DNA from: Bacteroidales bacterium
GTDB taxonomy: Bacteria; Bacteroidota; Bacteroidia; Bacteroidales; WCHB1-69
Reading direction: 5' to 3'
Assembly (NCBI GenBank): GCA_031266895.1
Contig: JAISAD010000003.1
Location: 1-17,415, forward strand
DNA length: 17,415 nt
The stretch's first letter is position 1, and each line of letters opens with the position of its first letter. The position numbers and the translations under genes are program-made. Positions 7,141 through 13,352 of this stretch are shown here, piece after piece. The notes under the pieces are model-generated. The model had not been told where the DNA came from. It did not search any database and saw only the letters and a list, made by a program, of their open reading frames with translations.

Positions 7141-7782
7141 CTACTGCCTTAATTTCTTTAAAAACTCTTTATACCGCCCCAAACAATCTTTCAGCATTTT
7201 ATCCACGCCATTGCTGGTAACGGTGCCGCCGGTAATGGCATCTACCCCATGCAACGGGTTGATATTGCTATTGGCTACGCCTCCCTTTACTACCCGTATG
7301 GAGACAAATTCACCGTTTTCGTCAAACAGCTGTTTTCCCTTAAATTCATCGGAAAATTGAGGATTGGCTATTTCCGCGCCCAAGCCGGGGGTTTCGCCTT
7401 TGTGGGCAAATACGGCGCCGGCTATTGTGTTTCCATCGGCAGCCACCGCAATATAACCCCATACAGGCCCCCATAATCCTTTGCCTCTCAGCGGAATAAT
7501 GTAATTATGGCTGCCGTCTTCAGTTTTTACTTTAATAACAAGCAAATTATTGTCTGTTAGGACAGAGTCAGCCACTTGTTGATAGGTTTTTATTACTGAC
7601 CTGCCCGATATTTCGTTTCCGGAATAGCCGGCGGCCATTAGAATCTGCGTGTAGCTCTCTATTTTCCGGTTCTCATTCTGCCGTGGCTGCAATGTTATCG
7701 AAGCAAGCGCTAACAGTACCGCCACTATAATGACCAGCACCGTGATATAGATGAAAATGTACTTATTGCTGAAATTTTTCAT
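7141..7782 (-). CDS. nqrC: Na+-translocating NADH:quinone reductase subunit C
   Basis: This 213-residue subunit has one N-terminal membrane helix (about 9-29) and a periplasmic domain carrying covalently bound FMN. The flavinylated threonine should be Thr187 in DAITGGTVTSNGV; the usual motif is S/T-G-A-T, so the Ala position is Gly here. The family block GETPGLGAEI (129-138) is present. The flavin transferase ApbE that attaches FMN is not in the window. The protein is somewhat shorter than proteobacterial NqrC (about 255). Its ATG overlaps the stop of the upstream lipoprotein gene (ATGA), so it is probably translated by coupling. In complete operons nqrB precedes it; here nqrB is absent. Confidence 0.94.
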   Translation of the reverse strand: MKNFSNKYIFIYITVLVIIVAVLLALASITLQPRQNENRKIESYTQILMAAGYSGNEISGRSVIKTYQQVADSVLTDNNLLVIKVKTEDGSHNYIIPLRGKGLWGPVWGYIAVAADGNTIAGAVFAHKGETPGLGAEIANPQFSDEFKGKQLFDENGEFVSIRVVKGGVANSNINPLHGVDAITGGTVTSNGVDKMLKDCLGRYKEFLKKLRQ

Positions 7783-7943
7783 GGATAATACTTGTTTCTA
7801 TTTATGCTATAGTTATCAGGTCTGTTCAAGTCGGCGCTGTCCAAGGCGTATATAGACTTGTTGTTGGGGTACAGTTCGTTTTTACAGCCGGCCGATAATA
7901 AGATAATGGCGGTTAAAATGAGTCCTAATTTCGACTTTTTCAC
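7779..7943 (-). CDS. 54-residue lipoprotein, first gene of the nqrCDEF operon
   Basis: A GTG at 7943 opens a 54-codon frame ending in a TGA (7779-7781) that overlaps the nqrC ATG. The protein starts with a basic MKKSK, has a hydrophobic stretch (LGLILTAIILLSA) and a lipobox SAGC with Cys20 as the likely lipidated residue. The mature peptide is only 35 residues, Asn/Tyr-rich and hydrophilic, ending NRNKYYP. It fits a real gene because a good -7 box lies just upstream, the signal peptide is complete and the stop is coupled to nqrC. I do not recognise a family. It is not NqrB and not the membrane protein NqrM. A role in assembling or anchoring the complex is a guess from position only. Confidence 0.72.
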   Translation of the reverse strand: MKKSKLGLILTAIILLSAGCKNELYPNNKSIYALDSADLNRPDNYSINRNKYYP

Positions 7944-7971
7944 AGTTTATTATTTTAAAAATTATCGTTTG

Positions 7972-7979
7972 CAAAAATA
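7972..7979 (-). promoter_or_regulatory. -7 box of the lipoprotein-nqrCDEF operon
   Basis: Read on the minus strand this is TATTTTTG followed by C, a perfect TAnnTTTG match, 28 nt before the GTG start at 7943. A T-rich element at about 7999-8003 stands at the -33 distance but lacks the G. This places the operon start at the lipoprotein gene, leaving no room for nqrA or nqrB in the same transcript. Confidence 0.65.
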
Positions 7980-8228
7980 ATAATTTTATTGGTATAAAAG
8001 ATTGTGCGGCAACTACAAATGCTGTTACACACCATTCGAAGCAGGCTTGCTTAAAAAGCACAATATCTGCTTGATAACGGTTTCCCCAAAATATATTTAT
8101 CTTCCTCTATATCAGAAAAAAACCATAATTTAGTTTCCAATCCTGATATGAGGATTTTGTCGAAATAATAATCCTGTGTTCCGATTTATTCAATCACTGT
8201 AACAGGAACATTTGAAGAAAAGTTTCCC
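7980..8228. other. AT-rich intergenic region between fabZ and the nqr operon
   Basis: No open frame is convincing here. The region holds an inverted repeat, AATCCT (8139-8144) and AGGATT (8151-8156). On the minus strand a T7 run (8115-8122 region) follows some 17 nt after it, so this is a possible weak terminator for fabZ. TCCTGT near 8171 and ACAGGA near 8201 could also pair. None is a canonical U-tract terminator. Confidence 0.35.
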
Positions 8229-8660
8229 TTATCCGCCCAGCTTATCATTATCCACCAGCGCAAAGGTCAAATTGCCTTGCGTGCACAGTTCGCCGTCCAC
8301 CTCAGCTTTGGCTTCAACAAAAAAGATAAGGCCACGCTGCCTGACTATTCGCGAAATAATGTGCACGGTATCACCCGGTTTTACCTGCCTTTTGAATCGC
8401 ACATTATCAATTCCGGCATAAAAAGGGGTGCGTCCAACCAATAGTTCTTTAATCAGCATACTTGACGATTGCGCCATAATTTCGCACAAAATAACGCCTG
8501 GCACTACCGGATTTCCTGGAAAATGCCCTTGCAGAAAGAACTCATCACCCCGTACATGATACAGGGCACGCGCTACCTGATCTTCATCCAACTCCACACT
8601 GTCCACCAATAACATCGGCTCTCGGTGCGGTAAAAATTGTTTGATTTCCTCTCTATTCAT
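8229..8660 (-). CDS. fabZ: 3-hydroxyacyl-[acyl-carrier-protein] dehydratase FabZ
   Basis: This 143-residue hot-dog-fold enzyme dehydrates 3-hydroxyacyl-ACP to trans-2-enoyl-ACP in fatty acid elongation. The N-terminal FLPHREPMLLVD (9-20) and the active-site helix block FFLQGHFPGNPVVPGVILCE carry the catalytic His46 and Glu60, followed by IMAQ. The Phe/Lys/Pro-Gly-Asp block VRFKRQVKPGDTV is typical. Length and motifs match FabZ rather than FabA, so no isomerase activity is expected. It starts 18 nt after the fabF stop and should be co-transcribed with it. Many Bacteroidota carry an LpxC-FabZ fusion for the housekeeping enzyme, so this stand-alone copy may be a second one; that is inference. 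Confidence 0.94.
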   Translation of the reverse strand: MNREEIKQFLPHREPMLLVDSVELDEDQVARALYHVRGDEFFLQGHFPGNPVVPGVILCEIMAQSSSMLIKELLVGRTPFYAGIDNVRFKRQVKPGDTVHIISRIVRQRGLIFFVEAKAEVDGELCTQGNLTFALVDNDKLGG

Positions 8661-8678
8661 AGATTCACAGTTTATCGG

Positions 8679-9905
8679 TTACAGTTTTTTAATGGCTACG
8701 CACCCATTATGTCCCCCAAATCCCAAAGAGTTGGATATAGCCACTGTAATGTCAGCCTCACGGGCCACATTGGGCACATAATCCAGGTCGCAAGCGGGAT
8801 CAGGCTCATTAAGGTTGATAGTGGGAGGCACAATGCCCTCTTTCATAGTGAGCACGGTAGACACCATTTCGGCTGCACCGGCTGCCCCCAGCATGTGCCC
8901 AATCATTGATTTGTTAGAACTGATGAGAGCACGATGAGCATCTGTTTCGCCTAACGCCAGCTTGATAGCCTGGGTTTCTGAAGTGTCGTTGAGCGGTGTC
9001 CCCGTGCCGTGTGCATTAATATAAAGCAGGTCGTTGCAGCTGTATGCTATTTCTTTAAGTGCCAATTTAATAGCCCTTGAAGCGCTGCTGCCGTCAGGTT
9101 TAGGCGCGGTGTAGTGGTAGGCATCGCAGCTATTGCCATAGCCGCCTATTTCAGCGTACATTTTAGCACCGCGCGCTTTAGCATGCTCATACTCTTCCAA
9201 AATCAGGACGCCTGCACCCTCACCCAAAACAAAGCCGCCACGGCGCTTATCGAAAGGCAGCGAGGCCGTTTGAGGATCGTTGCAGCGGTTCAGTGCCTTG
9301 CAATTGGTAAAGCCGGCAATAGCCAACGGAGAAACCGGAGCTTCTGCACCGCCGGCAATAATAGCATCAACATAGCCGTGTTTAATCGCTCTAAACGCCT
9401 CACCTATGGAGTGTGTGCCGGTAGCGCAGGCGGTAACTATGGGCAGACAAGGCCCTTCGGCTTTATGCGCTATGGCCACATGACCCGAAGCCATATTGGC
9501 AATCATGGTAGGAATAAAAAGCGGAGATGTCCATTGCGGCCCTTCACTATAAAGCTTTACACTCTCGGCATAGAAAGTTTGCAAACCTCCTACTCCTGAG
9601 CCTATATAGACTCCCAACCTTTCGGGTTCAATTTGCAGCCCGCTATCAGTCATAGCTTGATTTGCAGCGGCCAAAGCATATTGTGTAAAAAGGTCGGAAC
9701 GGCGTGCACTGGCAGCATCAACGCCATGGTCGGCCGGATTAAAATTTTTTACTTCAGCTGCAATTTTTACTGTCAAGTTATCGACATTTTGAGATTTAAT
9801 AAAATCTATGCCATTACAGCCATTTTTTAAGTTGTTCCAAAAAGTTTGAACATCGTTTCCGACAGGGGAAATAACGCCTAAACCTGTGATAACCACTCTT
9901 CTCAT
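8679..9905 (-). CDS. fabF: 3-oxoacyl-[acyl-carrier-protein] synthase II (KAS II)
   Basis: This 408-residue thiolase-fold condensing enzyme elongates acyl-ACP with malonyl-ACP. The catalytic triad is Cys160 (VTACATGTHSIGE), His299 (INAHGTGTPLNDTSE) and His337 (NKSMIGHMLGAAGAAE). The N-terminus MRRVVITGLGVISPVG, the block PFDKRRGGFVLGEGAG (218-232) and the C-terminal NSLGFGGHNGCVAI are standard for FabF. Length is normal. It lies 77 nt after fabH, in a gap that carries its own -7 box, and 18 nt before fabZ. Whether it serves bulk membrane lipids or a special fatty acid cannot be told. Confidence 0.95.
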   Translation of the reverse strand: MRRVVITGLGVISPVGNDVQTFWNNLKNGCNGIDFIKSQNVDNLTVKIAAEVKNFNPADHGVDAASARRSDLFTQYALAAANQAMTDSGLQIEPERLGVYIGSGVGGLQTFYAESVKLYSEGPQWTSPLFIPTMIANMASGHVAIAHKAEGPCLPIVTACATGTHSIGEAFRAIKHGYVDAIIAGGAEAPVSPLAIAGFTNCKALNRCNDPQTASLPFDKRRGGFVLGEGAGVLILEEYEHAKARGAKMYAEIGGYGNSCDAYHYTAPKPDGSSASRAIKLALKEIAYSCNDLLYINAHGTGTPLNDTSETQAIKLALGETDAHRALISSNKSMIGHMLGAAGAAEMVSTVLTMKEGIVPPTINLNEPDPACDLDYVPNVAREADITVAISNSLGFGGHNGCVAIKKL

Positions 9906-9949
9906 ATTTTTTTTAGTTTAAAAATTTAACTCTAAATTAAAATGCATCG

Positions 9950-9957
9950 CAAAAATA
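9950..9957 (-). promoter_or_regulatory. -7 box for fabF-fabZ within the fabH-fabF gap
   Basis: On the minus strand this reads TATTTTTG followed by CGATGC, matching TAnnTTTG, 45 nt before the fabF ATG. No good -33 element is seen at the expected spacing. It suggests fabF-fabZ can be transcribed separately from fabH. Confidence 0.55.
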
Positions 9958-9982
9958 GCAAAAAAAACAATATATCTTTCCG

Positions 9983-10933
9983 TCAGTCCCATTCAATAGC
10001 ACAAGCTCCCGTGCAAAAGCCGGCGCCAAAGGCGCTCATGACCAGCATACTCTTGCTTTTGATTTTATTTGCCCGAGACAGTTCATCCAGCAAAATGGGA
10101 ATGCTGGCTGATGAAGTGTTGCCGTATTTTTCGATATTTTGCGGAAATTTATCGGGAGACTGGCTCAGATGTTCGCGAATGGAGTCAATAATGCGAATAT
10201 TGGCCTGATGCAGTAGGAAATAGCTGACATCTTCGCACGTGATACTGGCTTCCTGCATCACCTTTTTTATGTCAGCTACCGAACTTGATACGGCCAATTT
10301 AAAGACGTCCCTTCCATTCATCACCAATGGCTCCGTCCCTTCTGCATTGGCAGCATAGGGTGTGTTTTCCAATAGACGGCGATAATAAAGCACGTCAACC
10401 TTGCTGGTGGTTGTCAGTGTCAGGGCTTTCAAATTTGTCCCTTTAGTAACAACTACAGCGCCCGCTCCGTCTCCAAAAAGGACACTAGTGCTTCGTTCAT
10501 TCCAATTTACAAAACGCGTAGGTTCTTCGGCACATACAATCAGAATATTTTTATCCTGATAACTATTGAGAAAAGCTTCAGCAATATCAAGTGCATAAAG
10601 AAATCCGGCACAAGCGCCGTTAAGGTCTAAACAGGGACAAGTGGCCTCGATTTCGCCCTGAATTATGCAACTTAAAGCAGGCGTAACATAATTATTGGCT
10701 ATATTGGAACACAGTATATAATCAAGATCGGCAGCAGTAAGGCCAGCATCATCCAATGCATTCTGGGTTGCCTTTACGGCCAGCTCTTTTAAAGATTCTT
10801 TTGAAATTACACGCCGTTGCTGAATACCGGTGCGCGTTTGAATCCAATGGTCGTCTGTATCCAAAAATCTGGCCAACATATCGTTAGTAACCGATAGCGA
10901 AGGGAGTGCACTTCCTGTTCCGATAATTTTCAT
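9983..10933 (-). CDS. fabH: 3-oxoacyl-[acyl-carrier-protein] synthase III (KAS III)
   Basis: This 316-residue enzyme starts fatty acid synthesis by condensing an acyl-CoA primer with malonyl-ACP. The catalytic residues are Cys108 (DLNGACAGFLYAL), His242 (LLHQANIRI) and Asn272 (KYGNTSSASIP). The N-terminal IGTGSALPSLSVTNDML and DDHWIQTRTGI (27-37) and the C-terminal SAFGAGFCTGACAIEWD are family blocks. It is slightly shorter than many Bacteroidota FabH proteins, as I recall them. It heads the fabH-fabF-fabZ run. plsX, rpmF and acpP, its common neighbours, are not next to it. It may be a paralogue with a special primer; that is inferred from context only. Confidence 0.94.
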   Translation of the reverse strand: MKIIGTGSALPSLSVTNDMLARFLDTDDHWIQTRTGIQQRRVISKESLKELAVKATQNALDDAGLTAADLDYILCSNIANNYVTPALSCIIQGEIEATCPCLDLNGACAGFLYALDIAEAFLNSYQDKNILIVCAEEPTRFVNWNERSTSVLFGDGAGAVVVTKGTNLKALTLTTTSKVDVLYYRRLLENTPYAANAEGTEPLVMNGRDVFKLAVSSSVADIKKVMQEASITCEDVSYFLLHQANIRIIDSIREHLSQSPDKFPQNIEKYGNTSSASIPILLDELSRANKIKSKSMLVMSAFGAGFCTGACAIEWD

Positions 10934-10970
10934 AGCATTCCAGAAATTAATTTTTTTTATTTTCGGGATG

Positions 10971-10978
10971 CAAATAAA
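10971..10978 (-). promoter_or_regulatory. possible weak -7 box for fabH
   Basis: On the minus strand this reads TTTATTTG followed by CATC, one mismatch from TAnnTTTG, 37 nt before the fabH ATG. The -33 region is only T-rich. Offered as the best candidate in this gap. Confidence 0.35.
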
Positions 10979-11047
10979 ACAGAAAAAAATATAGTTTGAA
11001 AAAAAATGGGATTAAGCCCCTCTTTATTGTTGTCAAAAAAGCGATTT

Positions 11048-11079
11048 TGGGGTGAAATTTTAAAATATGGGGTGAAATT
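11048..11079. repeat. direct repeat TGGGGTGAAATT, 20-bp spacing, upstream of fabH
   Basis: The 12-mer TGGGGTGAAATT occurs at 11048-11059 and again at 11068-11079, exactly 20 bp apart, about two helical turns. It lies roughly 70-110 bp upstream of the candidate fabH -7 box in a region otherwise made of A/T runs. A pair of regulator sites on one DNA face is possible; no known operator is recognised. Confidence 0.5.
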
Positions 11080-11169
11080 CTGCAAAAAGAGCCTGTTTTA
11101 AAAGCGCTTTTTTAACGGTTAAACCCTCAAAACTTTCAATTTTTAATTTTCAATTCTCAATTAAATTCG

Positions 11170-11420
11170 TATTTTGCGCCTTTAAAGAGACTGATCTGTA
11201 AAAACCGTTTGAATATCATATGTGCAGCAGAGCCTGCTGCACTGTCAATTGTTTTCGAGTGATAGCTATGATATAGCATTTCCAAATTTCATTTTTCCTG
11301 TGGGGAAAAGGCTCTTGTTAAATATCTGCTCGTCAAGCGACGTGAGAGAAACTGCTTTATTTACGGACTGTTTGAAAAAATACCATAACTCCCTTTGATA
11401 CTTCTGATTCAGCGTCAGCC
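11170..11420 (+). other. unexplained structured intergenic segment, possible small RNA
   Basis: A promoter-like TATTTTG (11170-11176, one base short of TAnnTTTG) precedes about 240 nt without any convincing open frame on either strand. The segment contains a perfect 9-bp stem with a 3-nt loop, GTGCAGCAG (11222-11230) and CTGCTGCAC (11234-11242), and a 6-bp stem, TTTTCC (11293-11298) with GGAAAA (11304-11309). It is less A/T-monotonous than the flank at 10980-11170. It has no recognised tmRNA, RNase P or SRP signature. A small RNA is possible, but transcription and direction are unproven. Confidence 0.3.
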
Positions 11421-11422
11421 TG

Positions 11423-12652
11423 CTACTCCCACCGCAACGCGCTAACTGCCGTCATCTTTTTGGTAAAGGCAAAAGCAGGGAAAATCAGCATAGCCATACA
11501 AGCTGTTAAAACGCTGATATTGACGGCAGCAAAAAGCCAGCCATTTATCAAAACAGGAATGTAATCCACATAATAGATTTCGGGATTAAGCTTGATAATT
11601 TTATAATTATGCTGTAAAAAGCAAATAACCAGTGCTATAGAATTTCCAATGGCCATGCCGGTTAGCAAAATGCGGGCAGCTACCATTAAGAAAACGGTAA
11701 CAGTTTGAGACGATGTCATGCCCAGTGCTTTCAGCAGCCCGATTTTTCGGGTCTGTTCCAGTACGATAATAAAAAAAGTAGAAAGCATGGTAACGGCTGA
11801 CACCAAAATAGTGATTATCAGCAGCACCAGCACATTGGTATCGAAAAGGGCTACCCATTCGAAAATTTCGGGAAAAAGCTGTTTTACCGTTTCGGCGCGC
11901 ATCTTATATCCTACTGTCGTGTCAACCCATGTCCCCATTCGGTCAACAGTCTCATAATCGCGGATAAACAGCTCTATGGCGCCCACTTGCGAACTGTCCC
12001 ATCCATTAAGCTTTTGCACGTGCCGTAAATCTGTCAGTACCACTTGATTGTCGTACTCCGGCATCCCTGTTTCGTAGAGGCCGGCAATCGTGAAATTGCG
12101 TTGCATGGGCGGATTTTGCACAAAATAGGCGCGCAGGTTATCTCCCATCTTCAATTGCAGCTTCTTAGCTAATCTGACGGAAATAATAATCTCATCTGAT
12201 ACCTCCAGCTGCGAAAGATCAAACAGTTGTCCCTCCACCAAAGCGGGTTTAAACACCCGCCAGTTAAAGCTGGTGTCAATCCCTTTTAGCACAATGCCCT
12301 CTACCTGATTATCGGTTTTTACTATCCCCGCTTTTGTCCCAAAATACTGCAATTTCACAATATCGGGATTCGCTTCCAGATCGGGAATAAAAAACTGATT
12401 ACGGGTAAAGGGAATCTGCTCAAACGAGTAGTTCTGGTCATATTTGGAGATGCGAATATGGGCGCCCATTCCCACAATTTTATCCCGAATGCTCTTTTTG
12501 TAGCCGTCCGTAACAGCAATGGCAAAAAGCATCACAATAAGACCTAACGCCACACCTGCCATCGAAATAAATACTGCAGGTCGTGCACTGCGACCATTAT
12601 TCCGGTAAAGAATTTTGCGGGCAATTGCCCAGCTGAGCTTCCAGTTTGACAT
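11423..12652 (-). CDS. LolC/LolE-type ABC transporter permease (FtsX-like)
   Basis: The gene encodes about 409 residues from the ATG at 12652; an in-frame TTG two codons upstream (12658) is less likely. One membrane helix lies near the N-terminus (about residues 27-48), then a large periplasmic domain, then three helices (about 271-300, 317-345, 366-393). This is the LolC/LolE/MacB type. The conserved cytoplasmic loop EQTRKIGLLKALGM between helices 2 and 3 contacts the ATPase. Family members extract lipoproteins from the inner membrane for transport to the outer membrane. The partner ATPase (LolD-type) is not in the window. The gene starts 9 nt after the small barrel protein gene and is certainly co-transcribed with it. 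Confidence 0.88.
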   Translation of the reverse strand: MSNWKLSWAIARKILYRNNGRSARPAVFISMAGVALGLIVMLFAIAVTDGYKKSIRDKIVGMGAHIRISKYDQNYSFEQIPFTRNQFFIPDLEANPDIVKLQYFGTKAGIVKTDNQVEGIVLKGIDTSFNWRVFKPALVEGQLFDLSQLEVSDEIIISVRLAKKLQLKMGDNLRAYFVQNPPMQRNFTIAGLYETGMPEYDNQVVLTDLRHVQKLNGWDSSQVGAIELFIRDYETVDRMGTWVDTTVGYKMRAETVKQLFPEIFEWVALFDTNVLVLLIITILVSAVTMLSTFFIIVLEQTRKIGLLKALGMTSSQTVTVFLMVAARILLTGMAIGNSIALVICFLQHNYKIIKLNPEIYYVDYIPVLINGWLFAAVNISVLTACMAMLIFPAFAFTKKMTAVSALRWE

Positions 12653-12661
12653 TCGCAAAGG

Positions 12662-13264
12662 TTAAAAATCCACAGTAATCCCTATCCGAAAAGTCGGAAA
12701 ATAACCGGTATAAATAGAGGTTTCGGTTTGATACAGATTGAAAAGCACCAAAAGATAGCCGTTCACTTTATCATTAAAATGCTGCCGATAGCCAGGTCCT
12801 GCCATAACAGCATGTGTGCCAATGCGTCCTAAAACTTCTACCTTCCCATTCGTCAATGCCAGTTTGGGATAGTTAAGGTATTCATATCCGGCATGAAGTA
12901 TCAGCCATTTAATAGGATAGCCCTCTATAAACAGGCCTCCGCCAAAAATATGCTGATTGTATTTGAAATAGCTGTCATGAGCAAACATATAAGTACCGCT
13001 GATGCCGAGAGCCAGCCATTTCACAACGGGGTAAATAGCTATTTGCGGCGACACATCCACCGCAATGTAGGAACCGAGCTGCAGACCAAAACCGCCGCCG
13101 GCAAAAAAGGCAACTTTTCGCTCTCCCCTTTCGTTATCGTTACGCGGCTTGTAGGGCTGCAGGCTCTTGGGCAACGGCACATCGTCAGTTTGGGCTGTCA
13201 AACTGTTATTCAAGCCGGTAAATATAAAAAAGGCGATTAATATAACGGCTGTTTTTTTACGCAT
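12662..13264 (-). CDS. small outer-membrane beta-barrel protein, unknown function
   Basis: This 200-residue protein has a Sec signal peptide (MRKKTAVILIAFFIF, cleavage probably after LTA before Q25) and a proline-rich linker (about 27-40). It then has alternating hydrophobic and Gly/Tyr-rich strands (VAFFAGGGFGLQLGSYIAV, LALGISGTYMF, LILHAGYEYLNY, NGYLLVLFNLY) typical of an eight- or ten-stranded barrel. It ends in VDF, with the C-terminal Phe usual for outer-membrane proteins. Residues and length fit a small OmpA/OmpX-like or porin-family protein. It is 9 nt from the LolC/E permease start, so the pair may act together at the envelope. The specific function is unknown. Confidence 0.72.
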   Translation of the reverse strand: MRKKTAVILIAFFIFTGLNNSLTAQTDDVPLPKSLQPYKPRNDNERGERKVAFFAGGGFGLQLGSYIAVDVSPQIAIYPVVKWLALGISGTYMFAHDSYFKYNQHIFGGGLFIEGYPIKWLILHAGYEYLNYPKLALTNGKVEVLGRIGTHAVMAGPGYRQHFNDKVNGYLLVLFNLYQTETSIYTGYFPTFRIGITVDF

Positions 13265-13352
13265 GCAATCGAATATTTAAAGACTTGTCTATTATGGAAA
13301 TATGCTATGCCGGGATGGATGCGTATCTTCCTTTTTGTAGTTATTGATCTTT

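Noticed and set aside
11100..11111. Palindrome AAAAGCGCTTTT
   Set aside because: It has no loop and sits among A/T runs, so it is neither a hairpin terminator nor a convincing operator.
12653..12658. TTG start for the LolC/E-type permease
   Set aside because: An ATG two codons downstream is a better start and still leaves the gene tightly linked to the upstream one.
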